Below are positions 34,160 to 46,479 of a DNA stretch of 64,000 nt, one piece after another; the first letter of the stretch is position 1; every line of letters begins with the position of its first letter. The stretch is from Pseudo-nitzschia pungens. Its lineage: Eukaryota; Bacillariophyta; Bacillariophyceae; Bacillariales; Bacillariaceae. Below the pieces are notes generated by a model, which did no database searches, was not told the origin of the DNA, and saw only the letters and a program-made list of their open reading frames with translations. The stretch spans positions 868,001-932,000 of the forward strand of contig CM074766.1 in assembly GCA_037355855.1 (NCBI GenBank), given 5' to 3'. Both the position numbers and the translations under genes were made by a program.

Positions 34160-35189
34160 TCGGGTACACGCACAAGCACACGCACCGATCACCCGTGACG
34201 GACTCCACGAACGCACGAATCGTTCCGAGCATTCCCACCAAAAACGACGGGACGCTTTCGAATCTTTTCTCCGTTTCTCTCTCGTCTCGAAGGAACGGCG
34301 CAACGAGGGACAAAGCGGGTTGCTTGCGGTTTTCGATGCGATCCGTCCGCCGGGAGAACAATACAATCACGGAAACGTTTTGGTAACTACGAGTTCCGTC
34401 CTCCCGCTCTTCCTCCTCTTTCTATTCGAACGTTTTTGCATTGCATTGCCGTCCATCGTTGTCTTGTCGGATTCCCAGAAATTTTTGGGACGGGAGGAGG
34501 TGGAGGAAGAAACCCCCGCGGAGAAACTTGTCGTTCCGCCGTTCGGCTTTTAGAGACAAAAACGCGGTGCGCATCGAAACGGAAGCTCACGCCGGTGCCG
34601 CAGGGGATGCGACACTGACATTCCGAGCCGGTGCTTTGTCGTCGTTCCCTACTATCGCTTTCGGTCGGATTTGTTTGCATTATTAGTTCATCGAAAAAAT
34701 TGTGCGGAAAGAGTTGCAAGGCGTTCGACGCGCTCTGATTTATTTCATTGATTGATTGAAAATCATCTGTAATGACAACATTATCATTGTAATAAAAGTG
34801 TCTTTCGCGTAGTTTGCAATGAGAGTGAAACTATTTCTTCCGCCTCTCGCCTCGGGACGTATTCTGGTCGGGAAGATATCGCCTTTTGCAGGAAATTCGG
34901 GAATGCAAGAAGCACTCCGGTGAGCGCGGCCGGTTTCCGTTGGGCTTTGGCGCGAATGGGTTCATTCCCGACATGTCCGTTCTCCATGAATCGATGCACA
35001 CGGAGGCAATGCCTTCCATTAGTTGCATAGATAAATAAGTAAAGACCAACCGGAGAATTATCCAAAGGGACGAGTGCCAGCAAGGCTGGTGGTCGATCCA
35101 CCACTTGCTATGCTTCGCCCCGGGGAAGTGCAGGAGGAAGAGGAGGAGCAAGCAGCCGCCCGGTACTCACGCACCCACGATGCTATCAC
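34160..35189. other. Intergenic spacer, no gene seen
   Basis: Contains a GATTGATTG run near 34749-34760. Short frames on both strands lack any domain or codon signal. Confidence 0.5.
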
Positions 35190-37210
35190 TCACCGGACGG
35201 ATTGGACCGTCCGATCCGTGAGCAACGATCCGCGAGTCTCGCGCGCCGCCGGTGGTTGGGGTTCGCTCGGCGCGGTGCTCGTTCCTTTCGGCGGCCTCGT
35301 TCCGGTCCGCTTCGCTTCGCTTCGGAGCAGCGATCGAATCGAATCGAATCCATCCAATCCAATCCAATCCAATCCGATCCAAATCAGCAATAATCGCTCT
35401 CGATGCGCATTCCGTGTTCGAGAGCACGACCGACCGACTCGCGAGCCCGATACCAATACTGGAGGATCGCGATGCAATGCAAACCCCCGCGGATTCATTC
35501 GGGATCCCGCTCGAAAGCTTCGGGGACGCAATCCCGGCGTCACCCTCCGGCGATTCGTGCGCGCATTGCGAGGCGGTTCCGTCGCGTTTGACACCGGCCG
35601 CGACCGCTTCTTTGTCGCCCCGCAACTCTCCGGATGCGTGCCCCGTCGCATCCATCATCCCGAGTGCTATGTATCATAGGAACGAATAATCAAAAGAACC
35701 TGGATATAAGAATGTAAAAAAAATCCGGATGTAGAACTATGTGTTAAAAAAACCCGGATGTATAAGTGTTGAAAAAATCCGGATGTATAAGTGTCAAAAA
35801 AACCCGGATGTATAACTATAAATGTTTAAGAAACCCGGATGTATAAGTGTAAAAAAACCCGGATGTAGAACTATAAATGTTAAAAAATTCCGGATGTATA
35901 AGTGTCAAAAAACCCGGATGTAGAACTATGTGTTAAAAAAACCCGGATGTATAAGTGTTGAAAAAATCCGGATGTATAAGTGTCAAAAAAACCCGGATGT
36001 ATAACTATAAATGTTTAAGAAACCCAGATGTATAAGTGTCAAAAAAACCCGGATGTATAACTATAAATGTTTTAAAAACCCGGATGTATAAGTGTCCAAA
36101 AAACCCGGATGTAGAACTTTAAATGTTAAAAAAATCCGGATGTATAAGTGCCCCCGAGCCTTTCCGACACGAGGGGCGAGCGAGAAAATCCCGCGTGCGT
36201 CCGGAACGCATCCGAGAGAAATTCTTTGTCGTCGTTCCGCTCGTCGGTTGCATGCGGCATCAATCGATGCCAATCCGCTGTTTTTCACGGCCGCCGCGAC
36301 CGCATCTCCGTCGCCCCTCGGGGATAGCTTTGCACGTTGCAAGGCCCGTCCACGATTCATTCGTCGCCGCGGCCACGACCGCGTCTCCGTCACCCCTCGA
36401 TCCCGGGGATGTGTGTTTCAAGGCCGGTCCGGCATTCGTCACCGCAGCCGGAACAAATGCTCTGTCATCTTTCAACTCTTGGGATGCAAATTTCAATGCG
36501 AATCCATTCCTTCTTACAGCAGCACCGACCACGTCTCTGTTGCCAGTCGAGGCTGGGGATGCATATAGCAAGGCCATTCCAGGGTTCGTTGCGGCAGCCG
36601 TGACCACGTCTCTGTCGGCCCTCAAGCCCGGGTGGGGATGCAAATTGCAAGGCCATTCCGGGGTTCGTCACGGCAGCTAGCTTTGACCACTTCTTTGTCA
36701 TCTTTCAGCTCTTCGGACGCCCGGAACGGGGCCTCTCCACAACCATTCACCGCAGCCGCGATCGCGTCTCTGTCGCCCCCGAACTTTTTCGATGCATGCT
36801 TCACGGCCTCTCCGCGGCTATTCACTGCAGCCACGACCACGTCTCTGTCGGCCCCGAACTTTTTGGACGCACAGAACAAGGTCCGTCCATCATTCCTCAC
36901 TGAAGCCACGGCAGCTTTCTTTGTCATCTCTCAACTCTTTGGATGCCCAGCACAAGGCCCCTCCAAAGATTGCGGCAGCTGCCGAGGCTGCTTCTTTGTT
37001 ATCTTGCAACCTTGAAGATGCATATCGCAAGGCATTTCCAAAACTGTTCACCGTAGCCACGACAACGTCTCTGTTTCCCTTCAATTCTCCAGACGCATAT
37101 TGCATGGCAAATCCATCGTTTTTGACAGCAGCCATGACCACTTCTCTGTCTTGTCTTATTGTGCTCGAAAAATGACACAGGAACGTTCCGTCATGTGCCA
37201 CCACAGTCAT
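35190..37210 (-). pseudogene. DUF4116-repeat protein gene, frame broken, split by a minisatellite
   Basis: From the ATG at 37210 the minus strand encodes successive 24-residue repeats of the DUF4116 type (D-R-E-V-V-x-A-A-V-x-N-x-G-x-A-x-x-Y-A-S-x-E-L). Reading through needs five frame corrections: an extra A at about 36916-36918, a duplicated AGCT at 36675-36682, an extra C/G at about 36630-36637, an extra A near 36356, and one near 36262. All have net +1 length. At about 36150 the frame runs into a 16-copy minisatellite full of stops. Beyond it (35190-35658) degenerate repeats continue (HASGELRGDKEAVAAGVKRDG). DUF4116 repeats are of unknown function and expanded in many protists and algae. 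The cluster is either a decayed gene or an intact gene badly assembled. Confidence 0.6.
35724..36150. repeat. 16-copy minisatellite with a higher-order repeat
   Basis: Units of about 25 or 31 bases share CCCGGATGTATAAGTGT or CCCGGATGTATAACTATAA followed by an A-run. A block of four units (about 108 bases) at 35731-35838 recurs almost exactly at 35923-36030. The array interrupts the DUF4116 gene; the flanking repeats run in the same orientation on both sides. Confidence 0.9.
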
Positions 37211-38020
37211 GGCAATGCCTCTGCCCCCCAGGCAACACAGAGGAAGGATGACGATTTCATAGTAGTAGTAGTTCGATCAATGTGTTTTGGATCTCCTCTC
37301 CCAACGTTTCTCCGTACATCATGTGATCCAGGAGCGTCAGCATTTTGGCATCAGCATCGGTATTGGTATTGGTATTGGTATTGGTATTGGCATGCATTCT
37401 TGCTGTGGTTGGTATTAGGTTATGGTTTGCGGATCAACGTTTTGTTAGAAAAAAAATTGAGAGGAAGGCAACGGAGATTAAGTTAGACAAAGTAAGGTTG
37501 CCAGGAAGGCAACTTTTAGTTCGCACGTGCACTTCAGATGGCGCACGACCAAGATTTCAGAAGAACGAATTAAAAATCTGAATCAATCAAAATCGGATTC
37601 CGTTTTCATAGTTTCCATAGTGTAGTTTGAAGTCTACCGGTATTACAACTGGTACTAGTAGTATTAGTTTGCTTCTGTCTGATCCCAGCCACCATTTTGT
37701 TCTATTATCTCCTGCAAGTCTACTCTGAATATTTTACCACTTGCTCTAGAATCATGCGGTTCACTACCAGGCGAAGAACTTGATGTGCCGTTACTACTGG
37801 ATGCTCTAGGTATCAGAATATCACCCTCGCAAAATCATAGTGTGAAAGTGCTGCATGGAAAACGGACGAACTGAGAATAGAGTTCCCGAAATCACAGTGA
37901 AATCGATGCGTGCAATGATGTAGTAGTAGTCGATTGGTGTAGCAATTTGAGGAAAGCCCCGGGAATTTAACAACCATCTGGAAGATCCTTCATCAATGAT
38001 AAGAGTAATACTTGCATCAC
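37211..38020. other. Spacer with hexamer repeat
   Basis: Contains the (GGTATT)n run at 37359-37390, a GTAGTAGTAG triplet near 37261 and GTAAGGTTGCC near 37491. No gene seen; the 3' UTR of the SulP gene lies at the right end. Confidence 0.5.
37359..37390. repeat. (GGTATT)n microsatellite
   Basis: Five tandem GGTATT copies ending GGCATGC. They lie upstream of the DUF4116 start. Confidence 0.9.
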
Positions 38021-41000
38021 TCAACGTCTCTGCGTTCCCGAAAGTGCCGACAAGGACAATCTGTTGCGAACCGGCTTGGAGTGGGCAGACGAACTCAGGA
38101 TGTTGTGCAGCGTGGAAAGGTGGGCTACCGTGTCTTCTTCCTTTCGAGCCATGACGTGTGTCAGCATTTTGTACAACCGCAACACCAGGGCTGGATTTTC
38201 GCGCTCGATGCGATTGAGGTCCGAGAAGCGAATGTGGTGCATTTTGACGGTAGTGATCGCTTTGAACTTGTTGAGGGGATGCTGGCCCGTTGCAAATTCG
38301 TGAGTACCGATCACCCTTTCGTGGTAGACAACCATTCATGATAGTGCATCATTCAAGAGCAGACGACAGGTGAGAATCAATCGTTTCGGGACGACTTTGC
38401 ATGTGCGAAACAGTTAGGCTCAAGAATCGGGTACTTACCATCCCGGCCCGGCCGTTGCGATCCGCATGGCTTTCGATGTGCGGGTCGTCGATTTGTCTCG
38501 CGAAAGTTTGGTCAGTACCGCCCGTTGCGCGGCGGTGTCCAGGCGAGCGTGCTTGCTACCGAGACTGTTGTCGTTCTGCCCGTTGCCGAACAGAGCGCTG
38601 GCGGAGCGACGAAAAGAGCCCCCGGTTCGGGTGTTGGTCCTGCTGTACGCATCGTCGTCCTCTCGCATCATGCCCGATTCGATGAAAAAGAGGCCGTGGT
38701 CCGATTCGTGGATGACCCCACCATCTTTTTCAAACAGTATCTGACCCTTCTCTAGAGTCACTACCCTTGTGTGGGGTTCCAGTTCCATCAGGCTATCGGC
38801 ATTGTTTGTAGAGTGGAGCTGGTCGATGTGTTGGAGCGCAAGGTGAAAGCCGGAACTCCCTGATTTCATCGCAAACAAGGACTGGTTGGCAAAGTTTCCC
38901 ATCTTCATGTCGATCAAGACGTCCTCGGCTCGTCCCAGGCCGTGATCGAGGTCCGAGAAGTACAGGAGAGTTCGAGATTTCCTCGGACCCTTCGTTTCCG
39001 GTTTTATTCCTCCCCTCGCAAAGGTTTTTTTCATCCGAGGCGACAGCCCGCACAGGTACAGCTTGCAGTCGTGGCGTTTGCACATCCTCCAAATGTCCGT
39101 AAATACATCTACTGTTGACGTGTCCATTCCGGTGATCAGCGACAGGTCCAGGATCAACACCACCGGCAGGGGAGGAATGGAAGCGTCCGCATCGTTGCGC
39201 AGGCTGCCAACGGATTCGGGGGGAATTGCCTCGAACATTGTCTCCACGTACCGGAGCAGGGACGAGGCGTTCCCGAAGAACAAATAGTTTTGCAGGACCA
39301 TGACCCGCAAAAAGTCGCCGTGGGTGTCCAGCCAGACCGACTGGACCAGGGAGCGCTCGATCCGCGATCGGATCTCCAGTCCCGAGGCATCGTGCTTGAC
39401 GACCCCCACCCGGAAGAAATCTGCCACGAACAAAAAGGTCGACAGGCCAATGCCCAGAACCACGGCCTCGAGGAATCCCACTACCAGAGACAGCGTGGCG
39501 ATGAACGGAACGACGGACCACTCCCAGAGAGTTGCCATCCGAGACAGCGGCCGGAAAAACCACGTGACGAAATTGTCCACGGCTCCCAGAACCAGCAGGG
39601 AGGAAAAAGGCCGTCTTGGGGATGAACCGCACCAGCTCGAAACCGGTGACGGAAAAGGCCAGAAAGAGGAGCGCCACCGATAGGTACTTGGGGTGCGGCT
39701 CCACCGGCACCGACCGCGTACATGGTCTTGCTGGTGGCGATGGTCGGGCAGCACCCAAATCCCCCACAGGCGGCCGCAACAAAAAATCCCTGCCCGTACC
39801 GGACAAAGATGGTTTCGATCGGCACGTCCGAGGCGGGGGCCTGGATCTCCCTATAATTTTCGGTGCCGCGGATCTCCGTGCTGCGGATCTCCGAGCTGCG
39901 GTTCTCGCTGTCGAGGGTGATGTCCCCCTCGCTGCCTACCGAGACGGCCCTGGCGAGTCTCCGCAGTTCGGGAGTTCGGGAAGTGTCCGGTGCTCGATTC
40001 GGGAGGCCGGAGGATTCCTGTTGTTTTGGTGGTGCTGGCACCTCACCATCGCCATTGCCATCGCCATCGCCACGGCCATCGCCATTGCCATCTTTGGGAT
40101 GCTTGCCGGTAAGTGGACCATCCGGCAGAATGAAACCCGGTTCCAGCGTGTCTGTCGGAGTGCCTGGAGGATCGCAACACCTGCCTGCCAGGGATTGCCG
40201 ATCGGACAGGCTCATGTTGACGATCCGGACCTCGTTCCGGACCGATTCCGCCAGCAGGCTGGCCCCATCCAGCGCCATTTGGAAACCCGCAGACACCGCC
40301 TCCACCGAGCGTGTCCTCCTATGTTTTCGGACCGGTCTTCCCCGGGGAAGCTCCACACAATTGCTGCTGCTGTTGCTGTTGCTGATGGCGTTGGCGTTAT
40401 TATTTTTGTGTTTCGTGTTGTTTCTGTTGGCTTTTTCGTCCCCTTGGTGAATTCCTTGACGGATCGGGACCCGTCGCACCAGGTTGTGGACGTTCTTGGT
40501 GAGGGCCGTGGCGTGGATGGACGAGCGCAGCAGGTACAGCACGGCCAGGGCCACCATGTGCCTCGATCCCTTCCACACGGCGTCCCAATGCACCCGGCGT
40601 TCCGCGAGGGCGACCCAGACTCCCAGGGGGGACGGCGGCAGACTCCGGCTCCAACTCCAGCCCCGGGAAAAATCACCGCTGCCGTGGTGCGACGCGAGCT
40701 CGGAGGGGGAATAGAACCACCCATCGGCCATGGCTTGCTCGAGCGACGTGCCCGTGGCGTACAGCGTCGCGTAGGAAACGAGGATCGTGCACAGGGCCAG
40801 ACCCGCCACAAAGAAGGGATGCCTCGGCCCCAGCCGGTTCATGGCCAGCCCCACCACCACACTCGGCAGGTGGTGCAGCAGGACCGCGCTCCACTCCGGG
40901 TTGCCGCTGTCCGGTGCGTCGATGTGGAGTGCCAGCTTCCACAGGAGAATGCCGACGGCCGAGAAGAATCCGCACAGGACCCCGTAGGGCAAAAAGTTGC

Positions 41001-42006
41001 CGAGGTTGGCGAGCTTGATCCGGGAGGCCAGCAGCAAAAGGGCTCCCGACAAGACCAGCCCGAAGGACACCACCACCGCAAAGGAACCAAACCACAGCCG
41101 GGTGAGCGCCTCGGAAGTGATCGGGTTGTAGTCTTCGCCGTCCGTGATTGTGTCTGCGTCTGCGTCGCCCAGAGTCAGAACACCGGACAAAACGTCGTCC
41201 ACGAGGCACTCGTCCACGGCAGCCGCCGCCCGGGCCAGAAAGGGGGCCAGGAACAGGTCCACGGAGGGGTAAAGGGCCGGAATGCCCTCGATGGAGTAGA
41301 CCAGCCAGGGACAGGACACCAGGATTCCCAGTGCCGTATAACGGGCCGTGTCCCCGAGCATTCCCACCCCGCTGTAGGGTCTCATAATGGATCCCCCGTT
41401 GGCCATGCAAAAGACAACGTGGTACAAAACGTACATCCCCCCACCCATCCAGGTGGAAGGGGAGCCCAGGGGGGACAGAACCGATCGGAGCTTGGCGGGA
41501 AGAATGCGGCGAAGGGATATCCCACCCGAATCCGGATCGCTCTTGGTGGGGATTCGCTGTTTGCGGGGAGCGGGAACCTCGCTGCTTTGATAGCTCCTGG
41601 TAGAGTGGTTGATGGTGCGAACTGTAGCCGTCCAATTTTCTTCGTCATTGTCGATGGTTGCATCCGCGCGAGCCGAGGTGCCAAACATCAAGGGTTGTTT
41701 GTCCACCCGGCCGCGGTAATTCGCCATGGCGGCAGCACGTTGCTTCGCATTGCTCCGTGTTTGTGTTTGTGTTTGTGTTTGTGCTTGCGCGACGTTCCGT
41801 CGCAAAGCCGAAAGCAGCGCATCGGTTTCGGAGGCTTGGACAGCGGGTGATCGTGCCTCCGAATGGAATTGGGGAGGAGGTGGAGGAGCAAACAAGCCCA
41901 GGAGATCGCTGGCACCCGCGGGTGGCGGGCGAGAGCTAGGCGGCGGCTCGTGTCGGTCTGGTTCGCCGTTGTCACCCATGGTCGATTCGATTTCGTTCGG
42001 ATTCAT
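38021..42006 (-). CDS. SulP anion transporter with STAS and cyclic-nucleotide-binding domains
   Basis: Opens at the ATG 42006 with a long cytosolic N-terminus (Pro-rich; QTQTQTQT from a TGTTTG repeat), then membrane segments such as GGGMYVLYHVVFCMANGG and LWFGSFAVVVSFGLVLSGA, and GFGCCPTIATSKTMYAVGA, a SulP signature. A basic and Asn/Asp-rich loop splits the membrane part. Two single-base insertions break the frame: an extra G at about 39704-39708 and a T5 run at 39604-39608. After correction come PHPKYLSVALLFLAFSVTGFE, LGAVDNFVTW, a STAS domain (VVLILDLSLITGMDTSTVDV) and a cNMP-binding segment ending HHIRFSDLNRIERENPALVL. An intron with donor GTAAGT at 38438 and a weak acceptor near 38316 precedes the last exon. 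About 1285 residues. SulP proteins carry sulfate, bicarbonate or similar anions; a cNMP domain implies ligand control. Confidence 0.8.
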
Positions 42007-43539
42007 TCGCGCAAACGGGGATTCGTCAATCGATGGCTGCGCGTTCGGAGAGAGTCAAACTGTATCCATTCATGGATTGACCATTGATCCATCAATCGAT
42101 CTATCTATCTATCCAAAACCCACAAACGCTGGAGGGGAGGGTCCGCACACCCTTCGCGAAAACCCGGCCTGACAACAGCAGCAACCTCAATTATTTTATA
42201 CTTGGTTTCTTTTTTCGATTGGTAGAGTATCGTTTATGGAAGGAATCAAGGCATGGGCTCTCTCACCAGTGGTCGACAATGGAGCACTTCTGGGACTGAA
42301 GGGTTGTTCGCAGAAGGAATGTTTTTTGATTAGTAGTATTATCAATCAATCTCAAAATCATTTGCCGCGATTCTTTCTCGATCTACCGGTACAAGATGGG
42401 TGGGAGACGGGACGGAGTCGCGACTGCGGTGCATAAGTATTACCAGTAGTACTACTTCGTAATTATTATGCCGGTACAGCGTTCGAGCCTGATCGGAGTC
42501 GCTGCTGCTCCGGACAGTGTCGGAATGTGAATGAATGATATATGAATAAAAAATGAATGAATGAAGAATCATCTCAATCTCAAACAAACCAATCAACAAT
42601 CGATGATGACCTGGATGCCGTAATTTATTATCCTTCGAGCTCGAAAAGAGCTCGATCGAATTCGGTGGACACAGGATGTGGGTGCGGCTTGATGAGATGA
42701 TTGTTTTGGTGCACTCTCTTCTTCTTCGACACAAATCATCGATGAAAAAAGGAAGAGAATGAAGAGATCATCCCGCAACCCCCTTATCACCAATGAGCTG
42801 ATCCTTTGACGAATCAATCAATCCAATCACTCTCATGACGTCTTTTGTCTCTATTACTAGTAGTTATTGTACTAGTGCTCTGCTAGAACATTATTTCGTA
42901 TCGACAATAGCGTCCGGTAATACAAACCAAGAATACAACGTAATTCTGTGTCTCGAATCGGATCCACAGTGGTCTTGGTCATAGCCTTACAAGAAAGAGC
43001 AATGAGGTCAACGAAACCCAATCAATGGGATACTACTACTACTACTACTACTACTAGATCTTGTCACGTAGAAGGTCTGCAGAATGATTCTATTAGTACT
43101 AGTACTCAGTTTGACAACAAAGCAGTACTATCAACAGGATGCCTTCCGCCCACGCCGGCGTACGTGTTCCTTCTCTCTATATTATAGTATGATTCAATTT
43201 TAGTAGTGCTCGTTCCGCCTGTCTGCAAACGCTGTTGGGGTTGCTTCGCTGTGGTATTGGGGTTGCCAATGGATGATGCCTTGTTCTCGTTTCGGTTTCT
43301 ACCCAATCACAGCACAACCACAGCACAACCACAGCACAGCACAATGCAATTTCGTTCTCGTTGCACGAATTTCGACTTCGTCCACACCAATACGTTCCAA
43401 CGTCTCGCCGCTCCTCGTTCCTCTCGCATTTTCGTCTCTTCCAAACGAATGGATTCTTTCGTCATTTATTCATTCATACATACATTCATGTACTATCATT
43501 ATTGTATGTAATAAATAACTATTGGTGATATCCGTCAAT
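42007..43539. other. Divergent/convergent spacer, no gene seen
   Basis: Contains CTATCTATC near 42101-42112, a run of seven ACT triplets near 43032-43055 ending TAG, and CACAACCACAG repeats near 43316-43345. No supported coding. Confidence 0.5.
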
Positions 43540-44807
43540 TTATTGCACCCCATCCAGGGCCGCCGGCGCCGGGGTCGTGGACCGGACCTCCGTCGCATCA
43601 ACGGCATTCATGTCGTCGAACTGGACCAGGTTGCAGAGCGTCTTCCAGTGCTCCTTTTCGTCGTCCCGGATGTTGCAAAAGACGTCGTACAGCGTGTTGA
43701 GCTCCGGGCGGCGCTCGCTGTAGGTGCCCTCGGACGTCTTGGACTTGACGGTGCAAAACAAATCAAAGAGGAACGGATTGTCCTCGACGTAGTACTTGGT
43801 GGCAATCTCCGGGACCGGTTGGCTCTTGAGGCGGTCCTCGTGCTCGGCGGTGAACTTGCTGTAGGTGTTGAAGGCGTGGTCCTCGATGAGCTCCGACAGG
43901 TGGTAGGCGGCGGGCTCGTTCCAGGCGTAGATGGCAATGACGTACCAGTAGTAGAAAAAGGCCATGGTCTGCGCGACGGTTCGGTCGATGATGTTGGAAT
44001 TTCCTCCCAGGCTCTCCATGATGAGGAGGTGGTGGAGCTCGTTGTCGGCCTCGGCGTAGTGGGTGCGCATTCTGCAAAAGCGAAGACAAACAAGGAAAAA
44101 AATTGTAAAGACGACGACGTGTTAGTAGAAAATAGAGGTTGTCGCGGAATGCAGTCGACCGTACATTGCACCGTACCGCAGCACACCGCACCGCACCACA
44201 ACCTTCCCAATGGCATGGTCGGACCGACAGACGCACGCGCATTGCATACAATCACGCAGCACACAAGCAAGCAAGCAAGCAAGCAAGCAAACACGCACCG
44301 TTCCGACATGCTGTCGTATCGCTCCCCAAAGGTCTCTCGCAGGTGCATGACGCTGAGGTAGGCGAAATAAGGGACCCTCGCCACGGTTTCCAGAACGTAA
44401 AAGCGGGCAAAATCGCGCTCGTTGCCCTTGACCGGATACAAAAAGCAGATAATGTCGTAGACCGTGTCGATGAGTTTCTTGTTGAAATCGTAGATCCATT
44501 CGTCCATGCTCCGGGCCGGGAGGGACACGGCGGGTGCAGGTGCGGATGCTTCCATCGCCGTCATCGCAGCGGGCTCGACGGGGGCCATGGGCTCTGCCGG
44601 TGGCGACGGGGACGACAGCGAAGGCACCGCCACATCGGCATTGTCACCGCCGTCCTGGTCGGGGGAGACGGACACACCCAGGGACGCCCCTCGAAACCGG
44701 AGCGATGCACGGGTTGCCACGGGTTGAAAGGAACGAACCATCGTCGTAGTCGTCGTTGCCGTCAGTGCCAGGGAGGCAAACAGGAATTGCTTCGAAGAAA
44801 ATCTCAT
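43540..44807 (-). CDS. PTOX: Plastid terminal oxidase / alternative oxidase, two exons
   Basis: Exon 1 is 44807-44299 and exon 2 is 44071-43540; the intron starts GTGCGT, ends TTTTGCAG and contains an (AAGC)n run. Phases agree (SE-R-MRTHYAEAD), giving 346 residues. The diiron ligands of the alternative oxidase family are all visible: Glu in YVLETVARVPYF, Glu and His in EADNELHHLL, Glu in ELIEDHAFNTY, and Glu and His in DDEKEHWKTL. The wording (LETVARVPYFAYLSV) is closer to plastid quinol oxidase than to mitochondrial AOX. The N-terminus has a signal peptide and a VRSFQP cleavage-like site, consistent with plastid import. The enzyme oxidises plastoquinol with oxygen, relieving over-reduction and serving carotenoid synthesis. 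The tail is rich in Ala/Pro/Thr. Confidence 0.9.
44264..44291. repeat. (AAGC)n microsatellite in the PTOX intron
   Basis: Seven tandem AAGC units immediately upstream, in plus-strand order, of the donor-bearing exon edge at 44299. Confidence 0.9.
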
Positions 44808-46439
44808 GGTTGGATGGAGAGATGATGTACCGTATGGAGTATTCGATGGACTTGGATTGGGTTGGATTGGATCGGATTCGATTTGGTTTGCCCTGCGAGA
44901 TCGTGTTGGTTCGGTGGGGAGGAACGAAATTGTGAGACCAAGGTTGTCTCGTTTGGGATCAATCTGTAGTGCAGAACGACGATTTTAGTTCAATGCAACA
45001 GTTGCTTTCTCTGATGTGTTGCGTCGGGATGTTCGGTGCTGTGTTGAGGAGGATCGCTGGAGCATACACAAACGTCACAACGGTTTCGATTCAATGCCGG
45101 TTTGAGGATCACGCCAATACGTTATTAGAAGTACTTACCGCAGATGCCGTGATTCCGCGGGAACACTGCTGGTACAAGTAAGGTTTACCGTACCGGTCTC
45201 GGTTCCTTCCAAAAGAGAAAAGTCACCTCGCGAACGATCGAGATTGATTGCGAACAAGGCTACAACGGTCTTTGTTACTGCAGATGGCTTGGGGAACAAC
45301 GGAACACCGTGAATTCTCGAGACGTTTTCGATTCTTCAAATCACATCCATCCGGTCGACACTTATTGTGATTGGATCCTTCCCATCCAAACTCAAGCTGA
45401 TTGGTGGAAATCGGTCGGTGGGGTGTGGGTCTCAACGAAGTCGGGAACGATAAACAGAACACATACCGGTGCAGTAACCTTATCTCACAGCAAGTCACAC
45501 ACCATTCGGTGTCATGCAACGAAACCGAACCAACCCTTCTCTTTCGTACGATGACGGGTACGGTATGTGCAGTAAGCTTATTGAGTAAGATCTTACTTCG
45601 TACTATTGTAAAATACGTTTGGTAACGTACTGTACGGTAGGCGGAGTCGACCTTGTTTCCTTGCTGTCGTTTGGTTTGGATACCTTTGTTCTTCGGCTTC
45701 AAACAAAGAACCTAAAATTAAGGTTACCGATAGATAATTACCGTAGCACCTTCCTTCTCTGCGTTGAATCGAATCATCACGGGTAAGGTTAATCTTACCT
45801 GGTACTTGGAACACCTTTCACCTCCGGGACGTGGCACTTTCACTTTCATGTCATCGCAATTGTTATTCGAACGAATCAATAAGCGATCGATGCAGAAGGA
45901 TTTCAGGAGCGGTTGTGTTCTGATCACAGAGGAGGAATGTTCCGATTGCATTGTTGCATCTGTAATTACCGTAATTACGGTAAATGTTGATCTCACAACT
46001 GGTTCTGGTCTGTAAGGCCAAACTCACTCATAATTACTTCTATTTGACATTCGTTTTGATTGGTGTAAAACAATTCCATTTGCTTCTTCACATCAAGTTG
46101 TTGAAGCCTGTGATAGTTTTGATTGGTGGAACGAACAAATCAATAACGAAGGGAATGAATCATTATCATCCATCATCGTTCTTCACTTGTTTGAAGAAGC
46201 GAATGAAATCGATGATTGATTCGTTTGTTTTCCCGTAACGCGAGTCTGGACAGATTGGTGATTGATTCCATGTATCTGGTAAGGTTTACCAGGTAACTTA
46301 CTTGGACGTACAAGTAACCTTAAGGTTAACTTATGACCTCCTCGTTCTCCATAAAAAGATACCATACGGTAATACTGCTGTAAATGAAGAAAAAATAAGA
46401 ATAGTAATGATGAACCTTGCAATAATAACCAAGTGATTG

Positions 46440-46479
<40 letters not shown>

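Noticed and set aside
32916..34370. Minus-strand frame of 484 codons
   Set aside because: Antisense to the plastid-type gene at 32990-34159. Extremely Arg/Pro-rich and without domain sense.
35724..36150. CRISPR-like regular repeats
   Set aside because: Unit spacing is 25-31 bases with no unique spacers of constant length, in a nuclear, intron-bearing genome. It is a minisatellite.
3133..39708. Programmed +1 ribosomal frameshifting as the main explanation
   Set aside because: Sites share no slippery heptamer or stop-codon context and most are simple homopolymers; insertion errors explain them more simply. Kept as an alternative in the findings.
39616..41850. Plus-strand frame of 744 codons
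   Set aside because: It lies antisense to the SulP gene, whose protein has real family motifs. The mirrored frame has a Gly/Arg/His-rich composition typical of a GC shadow.
42480..42500. tRNA T-loop-like GTTCGAGCC
   Set aside because: Isolated match; no acceptor stem or D-arm in the flanks.
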